Assembly (NCBI RefSeq): GCF_947624825.1
Contig: NZ_CANQLZ010000006.1
Coordinates: 1 to 64,000, forward strand
Source: an uncultured Acinetobacter sp.
GTDB taxonomy: Bacteria; Pseudomonadota; Gammaproteobacteria; Pseudomonadales; Moraxellaceae
Length of the DNA: 64,000 bases
Direction: 5' to 3'
In this document: positions 55,271-62,903 of the stretch, piece by piece
How the letters are laid out: each line of letters opens with the position of its first letter
Numbering within the stretch: position 1 is the first letter of the stretch
Made by a program: the position numbers and the translations under genes
The notes under the pieces: generated by a model
The model's database searches: none
What the model saw: only the letters and a program-made list of their open reading frames with translations
Told to the model about the DNA's origin: nothing

Positions 55271-57112
55271 TTAGTGAATACTTTCTTTCAGCCAATAATC
55301 AAAAATTGGACGAGCAACTTTGGCAGCAGCACTACCACTGCGTCCATTCTCTAAAATAATGGCAAGAACAATTTGAGGGTTATCCGCAGGAGCAAAGCCA
55401 ATAAATAGAGCATGATCGTAATGCCGTCCACTGAGTAAGGCTTCATTGTAGTGTTTGCCCTGTGCAATACTTTTAACTTGGGCTGTACCTGTTTTTCCTG
55501 CAATTTGATATTGTAGTCCCTACTTGATACCTTGACCTGTACCAGACTGAATCACATCAATCATGGCGTGATGCATTTTTACCCAATCGTTAGGGGTGCC
55601 ATTAAAGAGAATTTTACCATCTGTATCATGGTGGATTGGGTAGGGTGTTGAACCTTTACTTTCTTTAAGTAAATGAGGGGTAATATGCTTACCAGAATTG
55701 GCAACGATTGCTGTCGAAAGGGCTAATTGTAATGGTGTAGCGGTAAATGCCCCCTGACCAATACTTACGGAAATTGTTTCACCCATTAACCATTTTGTCC
55801 CACGGGTTCGCATTTTCCATTCGGGTGATGGATATAATCCCGAACCTTCATAAGGTAAGTCAATTCCTGTTTTTTCACCAAAGCCAAACTGGGTCATCCA
55901 TTTGTACATATTGTCGATACCCATTTGATAAGACAATATATAAAAATAGGTATCACTAGACTGTGTGATCGCTTTATGTAAATCGACAATACCATGGCCA
56001 GATTTTTTCCAATCACGAAATTTATGACTATCACCAGGGATTTGGAAATAGCCAGGATCAAAAATTTTGGTATTCCAGTCAATATAGCCATAATGAATAC
56101 CGCCCAATCCAGCCATAGGTTTAATTGTTGATGCTGGTGGATAAGTCCCCTGTAATGCTCGGTTATATAATGGTTGATCAAGATTCTCATTAAGATTGTT
56201 ATAATTTTTATGGCTAATACCCATCACAAATAAATTCGGATTAAAACTTGGACTAGATACCATTGCCAGTACTTCACCATTACGAGGATCTAAGGCGATA
56301 ATCGCTCCACGTTTCTGTGCAAGTTGTTCCGATGCAAACTTTTGTAAATGAAAGTCAAGTGAAAGATAGAGATCATTGCCACGAATTGCAGGTTGATGTT
56401 CTAAATGTTTTAAAACTGTCCCATGTACATTGACTTCAACAGATTCATGACCTTTTTGCCCATGTAAAAGTTGTTCATAAAATTTTTCTATACCGATTTT
56501 ACTAATCAGGTTTGTACCTGCATATTTATCTTTATCAATAACTTTTAGCTCTTTATCATTGATTCGTCCCACATAGCCAATTAAATGAGCAAATAAATCA
56601 TCATAAGGATAAATTCGTGTCATTTGGGTTGCAATTTCAACATCAGGAAATTGATATTTAACTTCACTAAATCGTGCAATATCTTCATCAGTAAGATGGA
56701 ATTTAATGGTGACTTGATCAGTTTTTCGTGCATCTTTAAAACGTTTTTGAACTTGTCCAATATCTTCTGCTGATAAATTTAATATTGGTTGTAAATTGTT
56801 GATTAAATTGTTAATTTTTGGATATTGAGCTTTATTTACAGTAATTGAAAAAATAGGATAATTATGGGCGAGTAATATTCCATTACGATCGTAAATATTT
56901 CCTCTCGCAGGTGGGATTGACTGTAAACGAATTCTGTTAGATTCTGAGATAGTTTGAAAATGTTGATGCTGATAGAGCTGCAAATAACCATATCTAATGA
57001 TCAAGACAGCAAGACAAATTCCCACTAGAGCCATTGCAAAATAGATTCTCAGGTTAAAAATCTTCTTTTCCTGCCGTAAATTTTTAACCTGATTATGTGT
57101 TTGATGCCACAT
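55271..57112 (-). pseudogene. Penicillin-binding protein 2 (MrdA-like) paralog, broken before the KTG motif
   Basis: PBP2 is the transpeptidase of cell elongation. From ATG 57112 the protein has a membrane anchor (about 22-42), the dimerisation domain, the catalytic SxxK in PPASTIKPMAG and the second motif region ITQSSDTYFY. TAG at 55520-55522 then stops it after GTGQGIK; the same frame continues GLQYQIAGKTGTAQVKS and ends KESIH at 55271. The KTG motif is therefore lost unless the stop is read through. Restored length is about 613 residues. It is the last gene of the zinc-starvation set, 11 bp after thrS. The main mrdA is presumably elsewhere. Confidence 0.85.
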
Positions 57113-57123
57113 AAGCAATTAAG

Positions 57124-59034
57124 TCACAAAATGTGCTTGAGTAGTAAAAAATCATGCAGATCTGTAGTTAGAAAAACCCCCAAATCCTGCCCATTTTGCG
57201 CACGTATTCGAACAGATGATTGTTGCTTTTCTTGCTCCCCAACAATGATCAGATAAGGTATTTTTTGTAGCGTATTTTCACGGATTTTATAGTTCAATTT
57301 CGATTGACTTAAATCTAATGTTGCCCTAAAGCCACTCTGTTTAAGTGATTCTTGGACTTGTTTGGCGTAATCATGTTGTGCATCTGTAATCGGTAAAATT
57401 GCGATCTGGACAGGTGCAAGCCAAAATGGGAAGTGCCCCATATAATGCTCGATCAAAATACCAATAAAACGCTCAAGAGATCCAAATAAAGCACGGTGCA
57501 ACATCACAGGCCGTTGTTTTTCATTATTTTCATCAATGTAATGAATATCAAAACGTTCTGGTAAATTTAAATCAACCTGAATTGTTCCGCATTGCCATTC
57601 ACGACCAATGGCATCTTTTAAGGTAAATTCAAGTTTAGGGCCATAAAATGCACCTTCACCGATATTTAATGTATAAGGAATATTAAGCTGTTCGAGAGAT
57701 TGTTTTAGTGTATTTTCTAAGAAATCCCAAATTTCTTCCGTGCCGACACGATGATCAGGCCTTGTCGATAATTTAAGCGAAACTTCATTAAAGCCAAATT
57801 GCTCATAAATTTTATAAATGAGGGCAATTGTATTTTTACATTCAGATAAAAGCTGGCTGTTAGTACAAAAAATATGGGCATCATCTTGGGTAAAATGACG
57901 AACACGCATTAATCCATGTAAAGATCCAGATGGCTCATAGCGATGAACTTTACCAAATTCCGCCATACGTAATGGTAAGTCACGATAACTTCTTAATTCA
58001 TGTGCATATAGACAAACTGCGCCAGGACAACTCATAGGCTTAAGTGCATAACTTCGCTGATCTTCAGTGACGGTGGTAAACATATGCTCCTGATAGTTTT
58101 GCCAGTGTCCCGAAATTTCCCAAAGTTCACGATCCATGACATCGGGAGTATTAACTTCAATATAACCCGCATCATCTTGTTGCTGGCGTAAATAATCTGA
58201 TAATAACTGAAATAATTTCCATCCTTTCGCGTGCCAGAACACGGCACCTGGTGCTTTATCATCAAAATGTAGTAAATCAAGTTGTTGTGCTAATTTACGA
58301 TGATCTCGTTTTGCTGCTTCTTCAACTTGCTTTAAATGTTTTTTTAATTGTTTTTGGTCAGCCCAACATGTGACATAAATCCGCTGTAACATCGGTTGTG
58401 TAGCGTCGCCTTGCCAATATGCACCAGAAACATGAGTCACTTTAAAATATTCTAAAAATTCAGTATTTGGAACAAGTGGATATAAGTAAACGTCTGAGAA
58501 ATCATTATTTTGATGGAAAAATAAGTCGCTTGAGTTACTTGTATTTTTTAAGTATTGATACTTAAAATCCAAATCTTGCTGTTTAAAAAAATTAGCTGCT
58601 TGATCGGCTGTAATCTTTTCAGTGCGAATATCTAAATGTTGTTGTACCCACTCATGCATTTTCAGTTCAATTTGTTGTAAATCATCTTGATTAAAATGCG
58701 GCGTATCGGCGAAATCATAATAAATACCTTGATTGGTAATTTGATATTCTACAGGTTGAGCAGCAGGGTATAACTGATGGACAGCCTGTGCTAATAAATA
58801 AGCATAGGAGTGTCGTAGTAGATTTAAATTATTGTCATCGTTCAAACTGAAAAGTTCGATGTGACAGTCATGTTGGATGACATGATGCAAATCAACGAAA
58901 TGAGCATCAATTTGGGCGAGAAAAGCTTTTTTATAGCCTTGAATTTTGAAACGGGACAAGGTTTCAAAAATCGACATTGGTTGCTCAAGTTGAAGATGCT
59001 GTGTTGAACCAAGGAAATTAAGCTGGATATTCAT
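57124..59034 (-). CDS. thrS2: Threonyl-tRNA synthetase paralog with degenerate editing site
   Basis: 636 residues: TGS domain (1-60), N2 editing domain (about 65-225), class II catalytic core and anticodon domain. The core keeps the zinc ligands: Cys in KPMSCPGAV, His in TQDDAHIFCT and His in VMLHRALFGS. The editing domain does not: family HSxxH reads HSYAY, and CRGPHVPNT reads VYLYPLVPNT, so the second His, the Cys and the last His are replaced. Mischarged Ser-tRNA would probably not be cleared. It lies between pyrC and PBP2 paralogs in the zinc-starvation set. Confidence 0.9.
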   Translation of the reverse strand: MNIQLNFLGSTQHLQLEQPMSIFETLSRFKIQGYKKAFLAQIDAHFVDLHHVIQHDCHIELFSLNDDNNLNLLRHSYAYLLAQAVHQLYPAAQPVEYQITNQGIYYDFADTPHFNQDDLQQIELKMHEWVQQHLDIRTEKITADQAANFFKQQDLDFKYQYLKNTSNSSDLFFHQNNDFSDVYLYPLVPNTEFLEYFKVTHVSGAYWQGDATQPMLQRIYVTCWADQKQLKKHLKQVEEAAKRDHRKLAQQLDLLHFDDKAPGAVFWHAKGWKLFQLLSDYLRQQQDDAGYIEVNTPDVMDRELWEISGHWQNYQEHMFTTVTEDQRSYALKPMSCPGAVCLYAHELRSYRDLPLRMAEFGKVHRYEPSGSLHGLMRVRHFTQDDAHIFCTNSQLLSECKNTIALIYKIYEQFGFNEVSLKLSTRPDHRVGTEEIWDFLENTLKQSLEQLNIPYTLNIGEGAFYGPKLEFTLKDAIGREWQCGTIQVDLNLPERFDIHYIDENNEKQRPVMLHRALFGSLERFIGILIEHYMGHFPFWLAPVQIAILPITDAQHDYAKQVQESLKQSGFRATLDLSQSKLNYKIRENTLQKIPYLIIVGEQEKQQSSVRIRAQNGQDLGVFLTTDLHDFLLLKHIL

Positions 59035-59070
59035 GTAAAGTCGTCTAAATACAGGTTGGGTTATTGCAGA

Positions 59071-60426
59071 TTAGCGGTCAATTTCTAAGGCTTGACCCTG
59101 ACAGTTAAGATAAGGTTGCTGTTGGTGCCATGCGAGTTGACCAGAAATGATGGTTGTATCCACCAGATAGCGGAACGTTTTTTCTTGGAAGGGTGTCCAG
59201 CCACAACGCATGTAATTAGTCTGTTCAGCTACAGATTGTTTTTGTTGATTTTCGCGGATGAGAACTAAATCAGCCCAATAACCTTCGCGGATATAGCCTC
59301 GATCTTTAATACGGAATAAATCGGCAACTTGATGAGAGGTTTTTCGTACCAGCGTTTCAATTGATAGTTTTTGATCTGCTACTAATTCTAATAATGTGGG
59401 TAAGGCATGCTGAACTAGCGGTAACCCTGAAGGGGCATTAAAATAAGTTTGCTGTTTTTCTTGCCAAGTGTGCGGCGCATGGTCTGTGCCAATAATATCT
59501 AAACGCTCACTATTGGCGACAGCATCAATGAGGGTATGCTTGTCACTGGCAGTTTTTATTGCTGGATTACATTTAATTAAATGTCCTAAATCTGCATAAT
59601 CAGACTCATCAAAAGTTAAGTGATGTATACATACTTCAGCAGTAATATGCTTTTTATCCAATGGTAAATTTTTAAATAAGCAAAGCTCTTTTGCTGTCGT
59701 CAGATGCAACATATGTAGCTGTGTACCAAATTCTTCAGCGAGTGATATGGCTAATCGAGAGCTTTCAAAACAGGCTTGTTTATCCCTAATTTTAGGATGT
59801 AAGTTTGCTGGAATATCTTCGCCATATTTATCACGATAAAACTCTTCCAGCTGTTTGATCCGGGGCGTGGATTCGCAATGTGTTAATAAAATAGTGGGCA
59901 CATTCGCAAATAAGCGCTCTAAAATTTTTGGATCATCAACCAACATATTACCCGTTGATGCTCCCATAAAAACTTTCACGCCGCTAACCAATTTAGGATC
60001 AAGCGCTTCAACAATCTCTAAATTTTGTGCACTTACCCCAAAGTGAAATGCATAATTGGCTATGCTATGTTGAGCTGCAATTGCTTTTTTATCGTGTAGT
60101 GCAGTTAAGTCCAATGTAGCAGGATTGGTATTGGGCATATCCATAAAGCTGGTAATTCCACCTATCGCGGCTGCCAAAGATTCTGAGGAAAAACTCCCTT
60201 TTTGTGGTGAGCCTGGGTCGCGGAAGTGGACTTGATCATCAATCATGCCTGGGAGTAACCATGCGCCATCAGCCTCGATGCTCTTGGCATTGTGGATACC
60301 CGTTATATTAGATTGTATTTTACGAATACGGCCTTGCTGAATAAGGACATCACCGATTTGTTGCTGCCCCTCATTAACCATATTCGCATTACGTATGATT
60401 AGATTTGGGAGTTGTCTAAAATTCAT
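59071..60426 (-). CDS. pyrC2: Dihydroorotase paralog (amidohydrolase)
   Basis: 451 residues, class I dihydroorotase-like. Motifs: PGMIDDQVHFRDPGS, GVKVFMGASTGNMLVDD (the Lys carboxylated in the family), LLTHCES, HMLHLTTA and IIGTDHAPHT. The first metal ligand of the usual DxHxH is Gln here (DDQVH). Dihydroorotase paralogs in zinc-starvation clusters are thought to replace the zinc-dependent housekeeping enzyme in pyrimidine synthesis. It overlaps the upstream carbonic anhydrase-like gene by 11 bp. Confidence 0.88.
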   Translation of the reverse strand: MNFRQLPNLIIRNANMVNEGQQQIGDVLIQQGRIRKIQSNITGIHNAKSIEADGAWLLPGMIDDQVHFRDPGSPQKGSFSSESLAAAIGGITSFMDMPNTNPATLDLTALHDKKAIAAQHSIANYAFHFGVSAQNLEIVEALDPKLVSGVKVFMGASTGNMLVDDPKILERLFANVPTILLTHCESTPRIKQLEEFYRDKYGEDIPANLHPKIRDKQACFESSRLAISLAEEFGTQLHMLHLTTAKELCLFKNLPLDKKHITAEVCIHHLTFDESDYADLGHLIKCNPAIKTASDKHTLIDAVANSERLDIIGTDHAPHTWQEKQQTYFNAPSGLPLVQHALPTLLELVADQKLSIETLVRKTSHQVADLFRIKDRGYIREGYWADLVLIRENQQKQSVAEQTNYMRCGWTPFQEKTFRYLVDTTIISGQLAWHQQQPYLNCQGQALEIDR

Positions 60427-60976
60427 TTTGTAATGCCTTATAACCTTGTACTAACTCAATATTGGTGCTCACCACACTTTCAGAAAATTCACTGATAGAA
60501 ATATCGATCGGTGGGTACTGGCTTAAGTCGGTTCGGGCATTGATATAGCTCATCGCAGGGACATAAAATGATTTAGGCAAATCTCGGCCATCGACCACGG
60601 CATTGTGACGGACGGCACTATGATCACCGACCTTACAATTAAATAAGACACTGTTAAAACCAACGAATACATGATTACCAATTACACAAGGACCATGAAT
60701 AATTGAACGGTGGGCAATCGATGAATTTTTCCCAATGGTGACTTGCGCACCTGCTTTTGAATGAATGACAACACCATCTTGAATATTCGAGTTTTCACCG
60801 ATGATAATCGGTTGCATCTCACCATTTTCATCCACTTCATCTGCACGGATCACCGCATAAGGACCGACAAATACGTTAGCTTCAATAATGACTTTTCCAC
60901 AAATAATTGCGGTCTGATCAATATAAGCGGTTTGGTCAATGACAGGGAGATGACCAGTTGGATTTTTACGAATCAT
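60416..60976 (-). CDS. Gamma-class carbonic anhydrase-like protein
   Basis: 186 residues from ATG 60976 (MIRKNPTGHLPVIDQTAYID), 30 bp after hisI; the frame is open further upstream to 61066. The left-handed beta-helix hexapeptide repeats are clear (IIGENSNIQDGVVIHSKAGAQVTIGKNSSIAHRSIIHGPCVIGNHVFVG), with His residues at the positions used for metal binding in gamma carbonic anhydrases (VIHSK, AHRSIIHGP). A paralog of this class is a regular member of zinc-starvation clusters. Confidence 0.85.
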   Translation of the reverse strand: MIRKNPTGHLPVIDQTAYIDQTAIICGKVIIEANVFVGPYAVIRADEVDENGEMQPIIIGENSNIQDGVVIHSKAGAQVTIGKNSSIAHRSIIHGPCVIGNHVFVGFNSVLFNCKVGDHSAVRHNAVVDGRDLPKSFYVPAMSYINARTDLSQYPPIDISISEFSESVVSTNIELVQGYKALQNEF

Positions 60977-61005
60977 GGTAATGTCTTCAATGTTATATAA
61001 ATTAG

Positions 61006-61431
61006 CTAAATGATGGGCTGAGTTAAAATTGTGGCGTGTTGTGTGTTTAATCCAAGATAAAAACAACTGGGACGATTAGTGTGGCAGGCTGGTCCAGCTT
61101 GCTCGACCAAAAAAAGGATGCTGTCACCGTCACAATCAAGTCTGGCTTCAATGAGTTTTTGACGATGTCCTGAACTTTCGCCTTTACGCCATAAGCACTT
61201 CCGCGAGCGAGACCAATAGCAAACCTGTCTTGTATTTAGGGTTTCAAGTAGTGCATCACGGTTAATCCAAGCAAGCATTAAGACATCTTTACTTTGTCCA
61301 TCTTGGGCAATGGCAGTGATTAGTCCATCCTTGTTCCAGGGAATGGCATCAATAATGCTTTTCAGTTCATAACATTGCCCCATCTTTCCTTGTTCAATGT
61401 CTAGAAAAACTGTTGAACCTACCATTGCCAT
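61006..61431 (-). CDS. hisI2: Phosphoribosyl-AMP cyclohydrolase paralog
   Basis: HisI opens the purine ring of PR-AMP in histidine synthesis and is zinc-dependent. The product is 141 residues from 61431, overlapping folE2 by 13 bp. ATG at 61383 (MGQCYELKSIIDAIPW) with AAGGA just upstream is the alternative. Motifs DVLMLAWINRDALLETL, CYWSRSRKCLWRKGESSGH, ARLDCDGDSILFLVEQAGPACHTNRPSCFY retain the catalytic and metal Cys residues. A second hisI copy under zinc control is a known feature of such clusters. Confidence 0.88.
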   Translation of the reverse strand: MAMVGSTVFLDIEQGKMGQCYELKSIIDAIPWNKDGLITAIAQDGQSKDVLMLAWINRDALLETLNTRQVCYWSRSRKCLWRKGESSGHRQKLIEARLDCDGDSILFLVEQAGPACHTNRPSCFYLGLNTQHATILTQPII

Positions 61432-62324
61432 GAACCCTGAGCGACTGCATCGTGAGCATGTAAACTTTCAGCATGGATGACTTTGAAGTTAAATCCTGAA
61501 ATACCTGAGTAGTTGACAAATGCGTGGTATAAGCGGCGTAAAGCATCTTCACAGAACATTAAATTTTGACCATTTGCTAATGCGAATGCTTGCTCATCTA
61601 CGCGTTTGACAGCTGTCTGAACAGGTGTTGTCAAGGCTTGTTCTGCATGTGAAATGAATTGCCGAATTGGAATGGACTGTAAACAAGGGGCTAATTTAAA
61701 ACGTAGCTGAGCAAAACTTCTTTGGCTGTGTGGAGTTGCTACAATCGCATCTGTTGTACCTAACCACGCCATAACTTCATCGGTGTTTTGTGGATTTATT
61801 TTTTTTGTATCAATGGCATCTTGAAAGCTTTTTTGAATGAGGTCGCGTGCTAAAGCAGCAGAACAAGGACACGTTGAGGAATAGGTGATTTCTATTGCTA
61901 ATTCTGCTTCAAAAGTATGCTCACTTAACTTACAGGATAAGTTAAATGGATAACTTTTCCAGCCCGATAGTGCGCTGACTAAAGCAGGTTGTTCTAAATT
62001 AAACTCCGCTTGAATATCAAGGCGGGCTTGTTGAGAGAGCTCAGTATGGCTCGCTAAAAAATCTTGAAGCGCTTGATAAATTTTACTTAAAGTTAGGTCA
62101 GGTAGGGCATGGAGTTCCAACAGTCGAGTATACAGTCTAGACATATGAATGCCTTTAGCCTGAGGATCATCTAAGCTAACATAGGCATTCACTTTACTTG
62201 CGCACAGTGTATTTTGAATTTGAATAGGTAAGGCGATATTCTCCATTCCGACCCAATCGAGAGGATAGGCATGCATATTCAGAAAAGGTTCAGATGAGAC
62301 ATCTGGGAGCTGCAAGGCATTCAT
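61419..62324 (-). CDS. folE2: GTP cyclohydrolase FolE2 (type IB)
   Basis: First step of folate synthesis, using metals other than zinc, so it backs up zinc-dependent FolE. 301 residues, normal for FolE2. It has the diagnostic TYSSTCPCSAALARDLIQKSF motif with the catalytic Cys, the MHAYPLDWVGMENIALPI start and KVIHAESLHAHDAVA near the end. It is the first gene after the 34-bp palindromic operator, 13 bases upstream, so it is probably the promoter-proximal gene of a six-gene unit reaching the PBP2 paralog. Confidence 0.93.
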   Translation of the reverse strand: MNALQLPDVSSEPFLNMHAYPLDWVGMENIALPIQIQNTLCASKVNAYVSLDDPQAKGIHMSRLYTRLLELHALPDLTLSKIYQALQDFLASHTELSQQARLDIQAEFNLEQPALVSALSGWKSYPFNLSCKLSEHTFEAELAIEITYSSTCPCSAALARDLIQKSFQDAIDTKKINPQNTDEVMAWLGTTDAIVATPHSQRSFAQLRFKLAPCLQSIPIRQFISHAEQALTTPVQTAVKRVDEQAFALANGQNLMFCEDALRRLYHAFVNYSGISGFNFKVIHAESLHAHDAVAQGSWQW

Positions 62325-62337
62325 AATTGAAAGTAAG

Positions 62338-62371
62338 TGTTAAATGTTATGTTATAACATAACATTTAACA
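62338..62371. promoter_or_regulatory. 34-bp perfect palindrome, double Zur-box-like operator
   Basis: Arms TGTTAAATGTTATGTTA and their exact complement meet at the centre, between 62354 and 62355. AAATGTTAT and ATAACATTT match the arms of the gammaproteobacterial Zur box (AAATGTTATAnTATAACATTT). Because the inner ATGTTATAACAT is shared, two overlapping boxes can be read. It lies 13 bases before folE2, fitting zinc-dependent repression. Confidence 0.85.
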
Positions 62372-62425
62372 GATATTGTTTCTAGTATGCTTTTGATAAG
62401 AACTGATAAATAGTCGATTTTTATT

Positions 62426-62842
62426 TTACTGAGTTGAATTTCTACAATATTCAAATAAGATCAGAGAATGTCCTGTGAGTTGAAAATCATGCTTTGTTGC
62501 AATATCTAGAAGTAATTTTTCAATTTCCTCATTCTTAAACTCAATGATTTGGTTTGTTTCTTGACAGACAAGATGATCGTGCGAAGTATCTTGCTTTATC
62601 TCAAATACAGCATGATTGTGATCAAAGTTATGGCGTTGAATAATACCTGCCATTTCAAATTGAGTTAAGACACGATAGACCGTTGCTAGTCCAACATCCT
62701 CATCTTGCTCCAATAGTTTTTTATAAATATCCTCCGCACTCAGATGGTGAGGAATTGAGTTTTCCAATATTTCTAAAATTTTTATTCGCGGAAGAGTGAC
62801 TTTTAGTCCTGCTTTTCTCAGGTCTTGATTGCTAATTGCCAT
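62426..62842 (-). CDS. Fur-family regulator (Fur paralog)
   Basis: 138 residues. The sequence follows Fur more than Zur: ISNQDLRKAGLKVTLPRIKILEILE, SAEDIYKKLLEQDEDVGLATVYRVLTQFEMAGIIQRHNFDHNHAVFE, then DHLVCQETNQIIEF. The usual CxxC is reduced to a single Cys (CQET), as in Pseudomonas-type Fur (which has NVET). Regulatory His/Glu positions are present. Lying between cysS and the Zur-type operator, it could control the zinc set or be regulated with it; which metal it senses cannot be told from sequence alone. Confidence 0.82.
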   Translation of the reverse strand: MAISNQDLRKAGLKVTLPRIKILEILENSIPHHLSAEDIYKKLLEQDEDVGLATVYRVLTQFEMAGIIQRHNFDHNHAVFEIKQDTSHDHLVCQETNQIIEFKNEEIEKLLLDIATKHDFQLTGHSLILFEYCRNSTQ

Positions 62843-62903
62843 ATGTGTAATCCGTATTTGATAAAGATGGGGAGGATGAATCTTAATAAGTAAACATCAT
62901 TCA

